NCBI RefSeq assembly: GCF_030161235.1
Contig: NZ_BSPW01000038.1
Location: 1-42,142 of the forward strand
Length of the DNA stretch: 42,142 bases
Source: Vibrio zhanjiangensis
Lineage (GTDB): Bacteria > Pseudomonadota > Gammaproteobacteria > Enterobacterales > Vibrionaceae
Reading direction: 5' to 3'
Numbering within the stretch: position 1 is the first letter of the stretch; the number at the start of each line of letters is the position of its first letter. The notes under the pieces were generated by a model. The model saw nothing but the letters and a program-made list of their open reading frames with translations, had not been told where the DNA came from and searched no databases. The translations under genes were made by a program, and so were the position numbers. Positions 33,521-42,086 of the stretch are shown one piece after another.

Positions 33521-34516
33521 ATGTTACTGGCTAGGAGAGGTTTTGTGGCAGCCCTACTCTGCGTTATTGCATTCATCGCTGCCACCTTAAGTTTTAGTCA
33601 ACATATTTGGCATAAGGACTCTCCTATACCTGAAATAAGAGTGGGAGTGTCTTTGACTCCATTAGCGTCGCCTTTCTTAGTAGCAGAGCATTTAGGTTTG
33701 TTTGAAGAACACGGATTAAATGTCGTTTTGTTTCCGTGTGCAAGCGGCACAGCCTGTACTCAGCTGATGTTAAGTCGTGATGTAGAATATGCGACAGCGT
33801 CTGAATCTGTTGTGATGTACCAAAGTTTCAATCAGAGCGATTTGGCACTCCTAGTTAGCTTTGTTGAATCGGATAATGACCTAAAGCTTTTGACATTAAC
33901 TCCTACTGGTATCAGTGAGGTAGGTCAGCTTGAGGACAAAAGAGTCGGGGTAGTAAAAGGGAGTGCGAGTGAGTTTTATTTTGATTCTGTGTTAGTTGCA
34001 AATAACTACAAAGCTCTCAATGTTGAGAAAGTGTATTTGCAGCCTCATGAACTTGTCCCCGCATTATTGTCGTTTAGTGTTGACGCAATTTCTGCTTGGG
34101 AGCCTATGGGATATAAGGCCGATATTCAGTCAGCCTCAACGGTAAGAAATCTCGGCACCCCGGGGATTTATCAGCATTCATTCAATTTGTTATCGACAGC
34201 GCCTTACTTGGAATTCGCGGGACAAGAGCCAGTTCATCTCCTGAACGCTCTTGATGAAGCAGTGGATTGGATCAACGCTCATCCTGATGAGGCTTCAAGA
34301 CTCATTGCCAAGAGATTGAATATTCCACTGAATCAAGTCAAATGGTCGTGGGAAGATTACGTTTTTCGTTTGTCTTTGGGAAATTCGCTCTTATCAAATT
34401 TGCAACTACAGGCAAGATGGGCGTTAAAAGAGGGTTTAGTTAAAAATCAACAGCCTGATTTTAGAGAATTGTTTTATGAACAACCCTTCCAGCAAATAAC
34501 TGCGTTGAGAGACTGA
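33521..34516 (+). CDS. NMT1/THI5-like periplasmic substrate-binding protein paired with a diguanylate cyclase
   Basis: A 331-residue protein with an N-terminal hydrophobic segment (about 8-27) that can be a signal peptide or anchor. An in-frame TTG at 33506 is possible, but GGAGAG precedes the ATG at 33521 correctly. The fold is the SsuA/TauA/ThiY type: IRVGVSLTPLASPFLVAEHLGLFEEHGLNV, a CASGTACTQLMLSRDVEYATASE ligand-loop region, VGVVKGSASEFYFDSVL and DAISAWEPMGYKAD. Two Cys in PCASGTAC could form a small disulfide loop. No permease or ATPase is present. Instead a membrane diguanylate cyclase begins 3 bases after the stop, so the protein probably reports ligand status to that cyclase. Confidence 0.85.
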   Translation: MLLARRGFVAALLCVIAFIAATLSFSQHIWHKDSPIPEIRVGVSLTPLASPFLVAEHLGLFEEHGLNVVLFPCASGTACTQLMLSRDVEYATASESVVMYQSFNQSDLALLVSFVESDNDLKLLTLTPTGISEVGQLEDKRVGVVKGSASEFYFDSVLVANNYKALNVEKVYLQPHELVPALLSFSVDAISAWEPMGYKADIQSASTVRNLGTPGIYQHSFNLLSTAPYLEFAGQEPVHLLNALDEAVDWINAHPDEASRLIAKRLNIPLNQVKWSWEDYVFRLSLGNSLLSNLQLQARWALKEGLVKNQQPDFRELFYEQPFQQITALRD

Positions 34517-34519
34517 GCT

Positions 34520-35881
34520 ATGTTGAATTCACTGTTTAAGAAGCTGTTTGTCTTATCAACGACGACCTTAATGTTGACATTATTCATCATTATTTCTTTT
34601 ACGAGAGTGGCTGCAGAGCAGAGAGAAACTAAAGGAGAGCTGGATCAAATTATTGATCTTCAACTTTCGGTGGATTTGCTCAGAAGCCAGTTATGGTTTT
34701 TTTTGCAGTTTGGTGATGAATTAAGCTTAAGTCAGGTTGAGCTGGCTCAAACCGAACTTTCCAATAAGCTAGCAAAGTATAAAAAAAACAACAACCAACT
34801 GGGCAATATTCAGAGGATGAACTCTAGCTTGAATGCTTTATTAACCAAAGAAATACAATTCTACCTCGCTAAGGAAGATGGCTTAGAAGGGGGGCAATCT
34901 GAGAACATTAATTCCTTAGAATTTCTTCACTCTAGGTACAATATGATTGTGCAAAATATGACGGAAGAGTTGGTGTATGTGCACAAGTCAGCGTTGAACC
35001 GCAATGCTGATAACATCCATAACGTCATGGTCTATGCGGCTGCTTGGTTAATTATTTGTTCTATTCTAGTAAGCGCGACTGCTTGGTTGATTTCGTTTCG
35101 ATTTAAAGCTGATGCCGAAGTGATGCAAAAGGCCATTGTAAATCTTGCTGACGGTAATCTCGATGCGAAAGTTGATGCCGTTGGTATGGATGTCGAGTTT
35201 CGTAGAATGGCTCGTTTTTTCAATGAAATGACGATTTCTCTTCGTGATACTACGGTGACGAAACAAGAATTGGAAGATGAAGTTAAACGTCAAACAAAAC
35301 AACTAATGAACAAACAAGAACAATTGATTTTTCTATCTGAGCATGACCCTTTGACTAATTTAATGAATCGCAGAGCGTTCGATAAAGCTTTAGAAAGTGC
35401 TATCGTTAAGGCAAATCGGACGAGTTGCAAACTTGCGATATTTTTTATCGACCTTGATGAGTTCAAATCAATTAACGATACATTTGGTCATGATGCTGGT
35501 GATGCGATTTTAGTTGAAGTCTCTAATCGAATTCTTATGGCAGTACGAGAATCAGATTTTGCGTGCCGTTTAGGAGGAGATGAATTTGTTATTTGCCTTG
35601 ATTTGCTTCAAGATTTTGAAATTGTCTCAGCCAAGGCACAACAATTGCTGGATGCCATCAGTCTGCCTATCGAGTTTAATGGTCGAACCTTAAAGGTAGG
35701 GGCTAGTATTGGAGTGAGTTACTTCCCTGACCATACAAGGAACAAGGAAGTATTGGTTAATCTTGCAGACGAAGCTATGTATCGAGCCAAGCAAATGTCA
35801 GGTTCTGCCTGTTGTGATGGCCGAAAAACGGTTTGCACTAAGGACGCTTTGCCAGTCCGGTTAACCTCGATTAATCGGTGA
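34520..35881 (+). CDS. Membrane diguanylate cyclase with periplasmic sensor and HAMP domain
   Basis: A 453-residue protein. TM1 is about 8-29, a helical periplasmic domain of about 138 residues follows, TM2 about 168-192, HAMP about 190-243, a short coiled coil (EDEVKRQTKQLMNKQEQLIFL), then a GGDEF domain (about 272-430). The active site is an intact GGDEF at 352-356, with RESD at 343-346 forming the inhibitory I-site (RxxD five residues upstream). FFIDLDEFKSINDTFGHDAGD is the metal- and substrate-binding region. It should make c-di-GMP with product inhibition. Its start 3 bases after the binding-protein stop indicates co-translation. The C-terminal 11 bases overlap the convergent FMN reductase-like gene. 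Confidence 0.94.
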   Translation: MLNSLFKKLFVLSTTTLMLTLFIIISFTRVAAEQRETKGELDQIIDLQLSVDLLRSQLWFFLQFGDELSLSQVELAQTELSNKLAKYKKNNNQLGNIQRMNSSLNALLTKEIQFYLAKEDGLEGGQSENINSLEFLHSRYNMIVQNMTEELVYVHKSALNRNADNIHNVMVYAAAWLIICSILVSATAWLISFRFKADAEVMQKAIVNLADGNLDAKVDAVGMDVEFRRMARFFNEMTISLRDTTVTKQELEDEVKRQTKQLMNKQEQLIFLSEHDPLTNLMNRRAFDKALESAIVKANRTSCKLAIFFIDLDEFKSINDTFGHDAGDAILVEVSNRILMAVRESDFACRLGGDEFVICLDLLQDFEIVSAKAQQLLDAISLPIEFNGRTLKVGASIGVSYFPDHTRNKEVLVNLADEAMYRAKQMSGSACCDGRKTVCTKDALPVRLTSINR

Positions 35882-36389
35882 TCTTTCTGCCATTTAACGC
35901 GCAATTAAACTGTTCAATTTCCTTGCTACTGATCTGATAACCATTACGATTACTTGCATGAAGAGTGGCTACGTACTCGATCTTGTTATAGTCAAAAAAC
36001 TCACTGAAAAATGCTCTAAATACGGGACAAATTCTACGATTTCCGGAGCTTGATACAACAAACCCTCGCTTTGATATAAGCATATTTGTTCGCTCTTTGA
36101 GTTTGTCGGATTCACCAATTTCCGTCATACGGTCAATAAGGTTTTTCATTGGTGCAGTGACCGAGTACCAATAGACTGGTGAGGCGAATACGATATTGTC
36201 TGCACAATCTATCTTATCGAGCAAGCAATAAAAATCATCATCGGGATACTGATTATCATAGCGATATGGTGTGATGTTCAGAGAGTTAATATCAACAATT
36301 TCACACCTATGATCAGCTTTTATCTTGTTAATAGTTTTTGCTGTGTTGCCTGTTTGATTTGCACTTGAGAATAGGATTAATGTGTTCAT
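35871..36389 (-). CDS. Flavodoxin-fold NAD(P)H-dependent FMN reductase-like protein
   Basis: A 172-residue cytoplasmic flavoprotein. SSANQTGNTAKTI (8-20) is the FMN phosphate-binding loop of flavodoxin-like folds, and ADNIVFASPVYWYSVTAPMKNLIDR (about 67-91) is the signature of the NADPH-dependent FMN reductase/NADPH:quinone-type family. The C-terminal part is less conserved and contains two Cys. It should reduce FMN, quinones or similar redox-active compounds. AAAGG precedes the ATG at 6 bases. Upstream lies a strong SoxR box inside a promoter whose start point would give a leader of about 23 bases, so it is probably induced by redox-cycling agents. It overlaps the convergent cyclase gene by 11 bases. 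Confidence 0.85.
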   Translation of the reverse strand: MNTLILFSSANQTGNTAKTINKIKADHRCEIVDINSLNITPYRYDNQYPDDDFYCLLDKIDCADNIVFASPVYWYSVTAPMKNLIDRMTEIGESDKLKERTNMLISKRGFVVSSSGNRRICPVFRAFFSEFFDYNKIEYVATLHASNRNGYQISSKEIEQFNCALNGRKITD

Positions 36390-36717
36390 TGTTAGCCTTT
36401 TGTTAGTGGAAAAGACCCAAACCTAAGAGCTCAACCTTACTTGAGGTCAATAATAAGTGTGAGCGTTTTTCAATCTGGTCTTTTATCTCAGTTAGCTAAC
36501 TTCAGTTATTGTGTCTCATCATAGATAGTTTTTTAAAAGCTCAATTTATTGTAAGTTATTATTCTTTATAAAAAATAAGCAATAATTTTCATATTTGTTA
36601 GCTGAGTCATCAAATGGAAACATAAATATTAATGATTCTATTTGTTCGTATACTATTGGTAGCTTATTTGTATTTTGTCCGTATAAAAACGGTATTCATG
36701 TTTGAAAAGGATTATAT
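36390..36717. other. AT-rich divergent promoter region
   Basis: The 328 bases between the flavoprotein and the efflux adaptor hold the SoxR box near the left end (36429-36446) and no gene. The right part is very AT-rich and should contain the efflux promoter; AAGG lies just before the adaptor ATG. A small CCGT-N6-ACGG repeat (36679-36692) sits close to that start. Confidence 0.5.
36420..36450 (-). promoter_or_regulatory. SoxR-dependent promoter of the FMN reductase-like gene
   Basis: On the minus strand CCTCAAGTAAGGTTGAGC (36446-36429) matches the SoxR box CCTCAAG-N4-CTTGAGG at 7 of 7 and 5 of 7 arm positions. It is embedded in TTGACC (-35, 36450-36445), a 19-bp spacer and TAGGTT (-10, 36425-36420). 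An overlong spacer with the box starting in the -35 is the known SoxR promoter design. Confidence 0.75.
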
Positions 36718-37863
36718 ATGAGAGTGGAGCGGTTGCGTTGGTGCCTTCCTATTATCATATTGGCAGTTGCCTATGGAGGCTATAGTGCTATCTCGTCAAG
36801 TAATGCGGGAGGGTTAGCCACTAAGCCTGATGATAAACCTCTGACTGTTAAAGTCTCTCCTCTACGCTCTAGCGATCATAATGTTGTGATTACCAGTCAT
36901 GGTGAGGTTAGCCCTGTTGAGGTGACTCAACTTTCAGCTCAAGTTTCAGGCGAAGTGATGAGCTGGCATCCGAGTTTTGTCGCAGGTGGTATTGTCAAAA
37001 AGGGTGAAACCTTATTTTCGATTGAGAGTGAAAATTACTATGCTGCTGTCCTTCAGGCAGAGGCTGCTTTGGCGAATGCTCAAGCGGCGTTAATAGAAGA
37101 AAATGCCAAAGCAGAAGTCGCAAAGCGTCAAGCAAAAAAACTCCCTGCTAGCCAAGTAACGGATTTATATCTGCGCAAACCTCAGGTGCTGAGTGCACAA
37201 GCTCAGGTTAAGTTTGCTACCGCATCACTTAAAAAAGCACAACGAGACCTTGCCAATTGTCGCGTGGTAGCGCCCTATGATGCTTTGGTTGTAGAGCGAG
37301 AAATTGGTGTTGGACAATATATTGCGGCAGGCACTCGTGTTGCGACATTAAATAACCTTGCAACTGCTGAGATTCATATACCGATTGCGGGTTTTGACAG
37401 TGTTTTTCTTCCCGAAGATTATTCTCAAGTGATTGCTAAAGTGATCAGAGAAGGCGTAGTAACTGTTGAGCGTGAGGGAAATATCGAACGGGATTTGGGG
37501 GTTATCGACAGTGCGACGCGAATGACGAGTTTGGTCGTTAAAGTGAATGATCCCTATGCATTGGTTTCCAATGAAGCTCCGCTTAAGTTTGGCTCTTACG
37601 TGGAAGTTCAGTTTGTCGGTAAACGGTTAAAACACATATATAGGTTACCGCAAGAGTTGGTGAATAATCGTCAAGTATGGGTTGTGAACGAAAATGATGA
37701 ACTTGAGCCTCGCATTGTCAATGTATTAAGGGCTGAAAAAGAATTTATGCTTATTAATGAAGGCCTTAAAGACAATGATCGCCTTGTGTTGACTGTGCCA
37801 GAGTATCCACAACAAGGTACTCGTGTTCAACTCAGCGTTCTAGATAATCCGTTGAAACAATAG
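36718..37863 (+). CDS. RND efflux periplasmic adaptor (membrane fusion protein)
   Basis: A 381-residue adaptor. It has an N-terminal membrane anchor (about 8-27, WCLPIIILAVAYGGYSAI), a lipoyl-type half-motif GEVMSWHPSFVAGGIVKKGE, then a short alpha-helical hairpin rich in Ala, Glu and Lys (about 105-165, AALANAQAALIEENAKAEVAK). The second lipoyl half (CRVVAPYDALVVEREIGVGQYI) and beta-barrel and membrane-proximal domains follow. It bridges the RND pump at 37874 to an outer-membrane channel such as TolC. Ten bases separate the two genes. The substrates are unknown. Confidence 0.93.
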   Translation: MRVERLRWCLPIIILAVAYGGYSAISSSNAGGLATKPDDKPLTVKVSPLRSSDHNVVITSHGEVSPVEVTQLSAQVSGEVMSWHPSFVAGGIVKKGETLFSIESENYYAAVLQAEAALANAQAALIEENAKAEVAKRQAKKLPASQVTDLYLRKPQVLSAQAQVKFATASLKKAQRDLANCRVVAPYDALVVEREIGVGQYIAAGTRVATLNNLATAEIHIPIAGFDSVFLPEDYSQVIAKVIREGVVTVEREGNIERDLGVIDSATRMTSLVVKVNDPYALVSNEAPLKFGSYVEVQFVGKRLKHIYRLPQELVNNRQVWVVNENDELEPRIVNVLRAEKEFMLINEGLKDNDRLVLTVPEYPQQGTRVQLSVLDNPLKQ

Positions 37864-37873
37864 GGTTAGTGAC

Positions 37874-40800
37874 ATGGATGTTAGAAAACACACAGGCTTA
37901 ATTGCCTACTTTGCACATAACCCGGTCGCTGCCAATCTTCTTATGGTGTTTGTTCTGATTGTTGGTACAGTGAGTTTCTTTTTTATTCAAAGACAGATGT
38001 TTCCCAATCTTGAGGTTAATTATATTAACGTCAATGTCCAGTACCCAGGGGCCTCTCCTCAGGAAATTGAAGAAAGTATTCTGATTAAAATTGAGGAGTC
38101 TTTGAAAAATGTATCCGGAATCAAAAGTGCAATATCAACAAGCTATCGTGGAAGTGGTTCTATAGAAATAGAAGTGGATGTTGATCGCAAGGTCGAGGAT
38201 GTACTGGTTAAGGTGCAACAAAAAGTCGACTCTATATCCAACTTCCCGTTAGGCATGGAGCCTATTCAGGTTTATCAATATGAATTTCAGCAAGATGTTA
38301 TAGAAATGGTGCTGGTGGGTGAGCGCTCATTATTGGAACTAAAACCAATAGCAAAGCAAATTGAAGATGAATTGCTGCAATTGGACAATGTTGCTTTGAT
38401 TGATCTTAGTGCTCCAGATTACGAAATCGGTATTGAAGTTGCCCCTGAAATGCTGCGTAAATACGGTTTGACGTTGGCCGATATAAGTCGTGCTATTCAA
38501 CACTATTCCGCCAATTATTCTGCTGGTGAAGTTCGAACCAACGCCGGTCTGATATCAGTCAGAATTGAAAACCAATATTACAAAGGGGATGAATTTCGAC
38601 AAATCCCCGTCAAAGTTGGGGCAAACGGTGCAAAGGTACTGCTTCAAGATGTCGCCAAGATTAAAGATGGCTTTACAGAAAATGAACGTTACTTCAAGTA
38701 TTCTGGCCAGAATGCGATATACCTTTCTGTCAAAGCCACCAAAGATCAAAACATGGTCTCTGTTGCTGAGTCGGTAAAAACATACATTGATCAAAAGAAT
38801 CGGCAGCTTCCCGCTGATCTCAAGATAAAGACATTAGTCGACATGACCTATTATCTTAATGCTCGTCTTGACATGATGTTAAAGAACCTATTGCAGGGGG
38901 CGGTACTTGTTGCTTTGATGTTGAGCCTATTCCTTCGTGTCAAGCTTGCTATGTGGGTAATGATTGGTTTACCTGTCTGCTTTTTGGGAGCGGTCATGCT
39001 TATGCCACTTATCGGTGTAAGTATCAATATCGTATCCTTATTTGCCTTTATCATGGTACTTGGGATCGTGGTGGATGATGCAATTGTTATTGGTGAAAGT
39101 GCCTACACTGAAATAGAAAAACAAGGTAGTGGGATAGACAGTGTTGTGAAAGGGACATTACGAGTCGCCACTCCTGCGACCTTTGGAGTCCTGACAACGA
39201 TTGCTGTTTTTGCGCCTTTCCTCATGTCAAAAGGTATTGAAAGTGCCTTCTTTTTTGGGATTGCCGCAATCGTCATTCTTTGCTTAGTGTTTAGCCTGAT
39301 TGAATCTAAGTTGATTTTACCCGCGCATTTAGCCCATTCGAAGTTTGCGCCAATAAAGGAAGGCAGTTGGAGAGACCGTTTCAACAAAAGGTTTTTTGAC
39401 TTTGTGAATGGTCCATATCGCCAGTGTGTAACTGTTTGTACATATTGGCGTTGGAGCGTGTTGGCCGGTTTTGGTGCAATATTGGCGCTGAGTATTGCGT
39501 TAGTAATGGGCAATTATGTGCGGATCATTCCTTCCCCCAAAGTACCGCACGATTTTCCCAGCATAAAACTTGTGATGAATGATAATGTCTCCAGCGAGCA
39601 GACGATTCAAGCACTCAAGATCATTGAGCGTACCGTGTTAGATATTGACCAAAAAATTGAGCAGCAAACAGGTCAAAAGATGATTCGAGACATACTCACA
39701 TTCAGTCAAAGTCGCAAGGAAGGCCTAATGGTGATTGCGCTTGTTGATGAAGAGATACGTCCTTTGAACACTTTTGAGTTGGCTCGACAATGGCGAGAGG
39801 CAATCCCTGATATTGCGGGTAAGAAAATGCTGACGGTATCAGATAACGTAAACGATAGTGGGAAAGGGGATGAATTTGGGTTCTTACTGTATGGCTCGGA
39901 TATCGAAACGCTCAATGCTGCGGGAAGGGCACTGATTTGGGAGCTCCAGCAGCAGGAGGGACTATTCGATATTTCCTCATCTATGGACACAGGAAGCAGG
40001 GAAGTTTTACTTTCACTCAAGCCTGTAGCCTATGACTTGGGTATCAACTTGTCCGATATTGGTGCTCAGGTTGGAGGAAGCTTCTACGGTGGTGAAGCGC
40101 AACGCATGATCAGAGACGGAGAGGAAATTAGAGTGATGGTTCGTTACCCTCTGCTAACTCGAGAAGCGTTTGCATCGCTTCGGTACGCATTAATCACGAC
40201 TCCCGAAGGGCAAAAGGTGATGTTAGGTGATGTCGTTGATATTGTTCAGCAGCCGGGAGTTAGCAGCATTCGTCGTGAAGGTGGGTTTCGTAGCGTTTAT
40301 GTTTATGGCTCTATCGATGAGGAGCTCATTGAACCAGATAAAGTCGTAGAGCAGGTAAATGGCAGTATTATGCCAAGCATTTTAGCTCAATATCCTGGTG
40401 TGAAAAGCGAGTTGGGTGGCTCAATTGAAGAGCAGCAAGCACAACAAGATGAGCAAATTATTTTCTTTGTCGCCGGAATGATAATTGTCTACATTTTACT
40501 TGCCGTGCCGCTAAAGAGTTACACTCAACCTTTAATTATCATGTCGGTAATTCCATTCAGTCTTACTGGTGCCATTTGGGGACATTACTGGTTTGGTATT
40601 GATTTGAGTATGATGTCAACGTTTGGTCTTATTGCCGCCGCGGGGGTGGTGGTCAATGATTCTCTGGTTTTGACTGATTATGTAAATCAAGTTAGGCAGC
40701 AGGGATGTTCAACTAAACAGGCGGTCATTGAGGCTGGATGTGCTCGGTTTAGAGCTATTATATTAACGTCTATTACGACATTTGCTGGCGTTTTACCTAT

Positions 40801-40993
40801 TATGTTTGAAACCAGTCTACAAGCTAGGTTTGTCATTCCCATGGCAGTGGCTTTGGGTTTCGCGGTGTTATTCGCCACTCTACTCACGTTGATTTTGGTG
40901 CCATGCTTATACTTGATTTTGGATGATTTAAAGGACTTAGGGCTAAAATTGAAATCCCAGTTAACAGGGAAGCAATGGTTAAGTTCTAGATGA
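37874..40993 (+). CDS. RND-family efflux pump inner-membrane transporter
   Basis: A 1039-residue proton-driven exporter of the AcrB/MexB-like (ACR_tran) family with about 12 spans and two large periplasmic loops. The N-terminus is IAYFAHNPVAANLLMVFVLI. TM4 carries GIVVDDAIVIGE with Asp401/Asp402, the proton-relay pair. The repeat in TM10 is GLIAAAGVVVNDSLVLTDYVN, where the second Asp is replaced by Asn as usual. FMIMVL-type and MKSYTQPLIIM-like segments fit the family. The short hydrophilic inter-repeat linkers fit the non-AcrB, Vibrio VexF/VmeX-like side of the family. No outer-membrane channel gene follows, so TolC is probably shared. A hairpin at 41007-41033 ends the unit. Confidence 0.95.
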   Translation: MDVRKHTGLIAYFAHNPVAANLLMVFVLIVGTVSFFFIQRQMFPNLEVNYINVNVQYPGASPQEIEESILIKIEESLKNVSGIKSAISTSYRGSGSIEIEVDVDRKVEDVLVKVQQKVDSISNFPLGMEPIQVYQYEFQQDVIEMVLVGERSLLELKPIAKQIEDELLQLDNVALIDLSAPDYEIGIEVAPEMLRKYGLTLADISRAIQHYSANYSAGEVRTNAGLISVRIENQYYKGDEFRQIPVKVGANGAKVLLQDVAKIKDGFTENERYFKYSGQNAIYLSVKATKDQNMVSVAESVKTYIDQKNRQLPADLKIKTLVDMTYYLNARLDMMLKNLLQGAVLVALMLSLFLRVKLAMWVMIGLPVCFLGAVMLMPLIGVSINIVSLFAFIMVLGIVVDDAIVIGESAYTEIEKQGSGIDSVVKGTLRVATPATFGVLTTIAVFAPFLMSKGIESAFFFGIAAIVILCLVFSLIESKLILPAHLAHSKFAPIKEGSWRDRFNKRFFDFVNGPYRQCVTVCTYWRWSVLAGFGAILALSIALVMGNYVRIIPSPKVPHDFPSIKLVMNDNVSSEQTIQALKIIERTVLDIDQKIEQQTGQKMIRDILTFSQSRKEGLMVIALVDEEIRPLNTFELARQWREAIPDIAGKKMLTVSDNVNDSGKGDEFGFLLYGSDIETLNAAGRALIWELQQQEGLFDISSSMDTGSREVLLSLKPVAYDLGINLSDIGAQVGGSFYGGEAQRMIRDGEEIRVMVRYPLLTREAFASLRYALITTPEGQKVMLGDVVDIVQQPGVSSIRREGGFRSVYVYGSIDEELIEPDKVVEQVNGSIMPSILAQYPGVKSELGGSIEEQQAQQDEQIIFFVAGMIIVYILLAVPLKSYTQPLIIMSVIPFSLTGAIWGHYWFGIDLSMMSTFGLIAAAGVVVNDSLVLTDYVNQVRQQGCSTKQAVIEAGCARFRAIILTSITTFAGVLPIMFETSLQARFVIPMAVALGFAVLFATLLTLILVPCLYLILDDLKDLGLKLKSQLTGKQWLSSR

Positions 40994-41006
40994 TAAGTTT
41001 AGCAAT

Positions 41007-41036
41007 TAAGATGGTTAAATAAAAACCATCTTATTT
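41007..41036 (+). terminator. Terminator of the RND efflux operon
   Basis: TAAGATGGTT (41007-41016) and AACCATCTTA (41024-41033) pair over 10 bp around AAATAAA, followed by only TTTG. It lies 13 bases after the pump stop. Confidence 0.6.
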
Positions 41037-41690
41037 GCATACATGGATTTCCTTTTGCTCTTAACGAGAGGTTTGATTGATGGGTGTGTTGATATTTCAC
41101 TGTGCTTCATCTGTTTTCACCTGAAGATATGATGTTGTCAGGGTTAGAAATGTAGAAAACTGGTCTTACCTCCTTGATTTTCTTCTTGTAAGAATGTGTT
41201 GTTTGGGAACGATCCCCAGAAAAATATCTCATAGTTTAGTTATTGTTCTAATGCAAAGGTGTGTTTCATATTCACTGTTTTTATCTTGTTAATTTAAAAA
41301 GATATTCTTCCAAAATACTTAACGAAAACCACATGCCGCTAATGGGTTGCTTGCACGGAAATTGATCAAATGCGTCTGAGTGCTTAGGTGGTTGTTGCTT
41401 ATGTCGGGGTGGGATATTCGACTATTGTTTTTTATAATATTAATCAGTATCGTACTCTGAAAGTGACTGGTAGAGTCATCCCATCAAGACGACTGAGAGA
41501 ATAAGTATCCTTTTCAGGAGATAACTTTTACCCCTCGATTTATCGTTTTCTATTATGTGGCTTCAAGATAGAGTGGTGTCAAACTCTGAAATATGGGGTG
41601 TAAAGGCCAGTTGCGGCTAAGCTTAAGGAAAGCAGGGGGCTCGGGTTTGTATCCTGAAATTTTGTTGGAAAACTTAATAATTAAGCGTTT
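41037..41690. other. Long gene-free stretch before the ToxR-type regulator
   Basis: About 650 bases without a supported open reading frame, riboswitch or tRNA. Minus-strand frames here are shadows of the regulator downstream. I could not recognise a folded RNA family; a small RNA or long promoter region remains possible. Confidence 0.4.
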
Positions 41691-42086
41691 ATGAATTATG
41701 AATCTTTGTGGCAGTTGTACCCTCTTGCGAGAGAGCAACTGGTCCATGTGAAAACTCGGAGTGCCAAAAAACTCAAAGGAACAGAGTGTCGAGTGCTGGA
41801 GATTTTGATCGCCCAGCAAGGGAATGTTGTATCTAAGAAAGAGTTATTTGAAAAAGTTTGGGGACAGCGAATCGTTTCCGAAAACAGCTTGACTCAGTGT
41901 ATTGCTCAGCTTCGTGTTGCGCTTGGTGATAGCGGTAAAGAGCAAAAATTTATCAAAACGGTGCCATCGCATGGCTATATGTTGTTTGAAAATGTCGTAG
42001 AACTGGTCGAAATCGAGCAAGTGCCGAGCGATAACTCTGCCGAGTTGTCCACAGAGCCATTTCAAATTGAGGCGCAACCTGTGTGA
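41691..42086 (+). CDS. ToxR/CadC-type winged-helix regulator lacking a membrane domain
   Basis: A 131-residue protein that is essentially a single OmpR/ToxR-type DNA-binding domain (about 22-103): KLKGTECRVLEILIAQQGNVVSKKELFEKVWGQRIVSENSLTQCIAQLRVALGDSGKEQKFIKTVPSHGYML is the Trans_reg_C motif, with the recognition helix SENSLTQCIAQLRVAL and wing FIKTVPSHGYML. Unlike ToxR, TcpP or CadC there is no transmembrane helix; the remaining 28 residues are acidic and polar. The TGA at 42084-42086 overlaps a GTG that opens another frame (GTGA), so a partner protein may follow directly. It may therefore be half of a split regulator. The leader before the ATG is weak. Target genes are unknown. Confidence 0.85.
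   Translation: MNYESLWQLYPLAREQLVHVKTRSAKKLKGTECRVLEILIAQQGNVVSKKELFEKVWGQRIVSENSLTQCIAQLRVALGDSGKEQKFIKTVPSHGYMLFENVVELVEIEQVPSDNSAELSTEPFQIEAQPV

Noticed and set aside
41037..41690. c-di-GMP (GEMM) riboswitch upstream of the ToxR-type gene
   Set aside because: The conserved GEMM core (CGCAAAGCC and the tetraloop receptor) is absent here and in the other leaders inspected.
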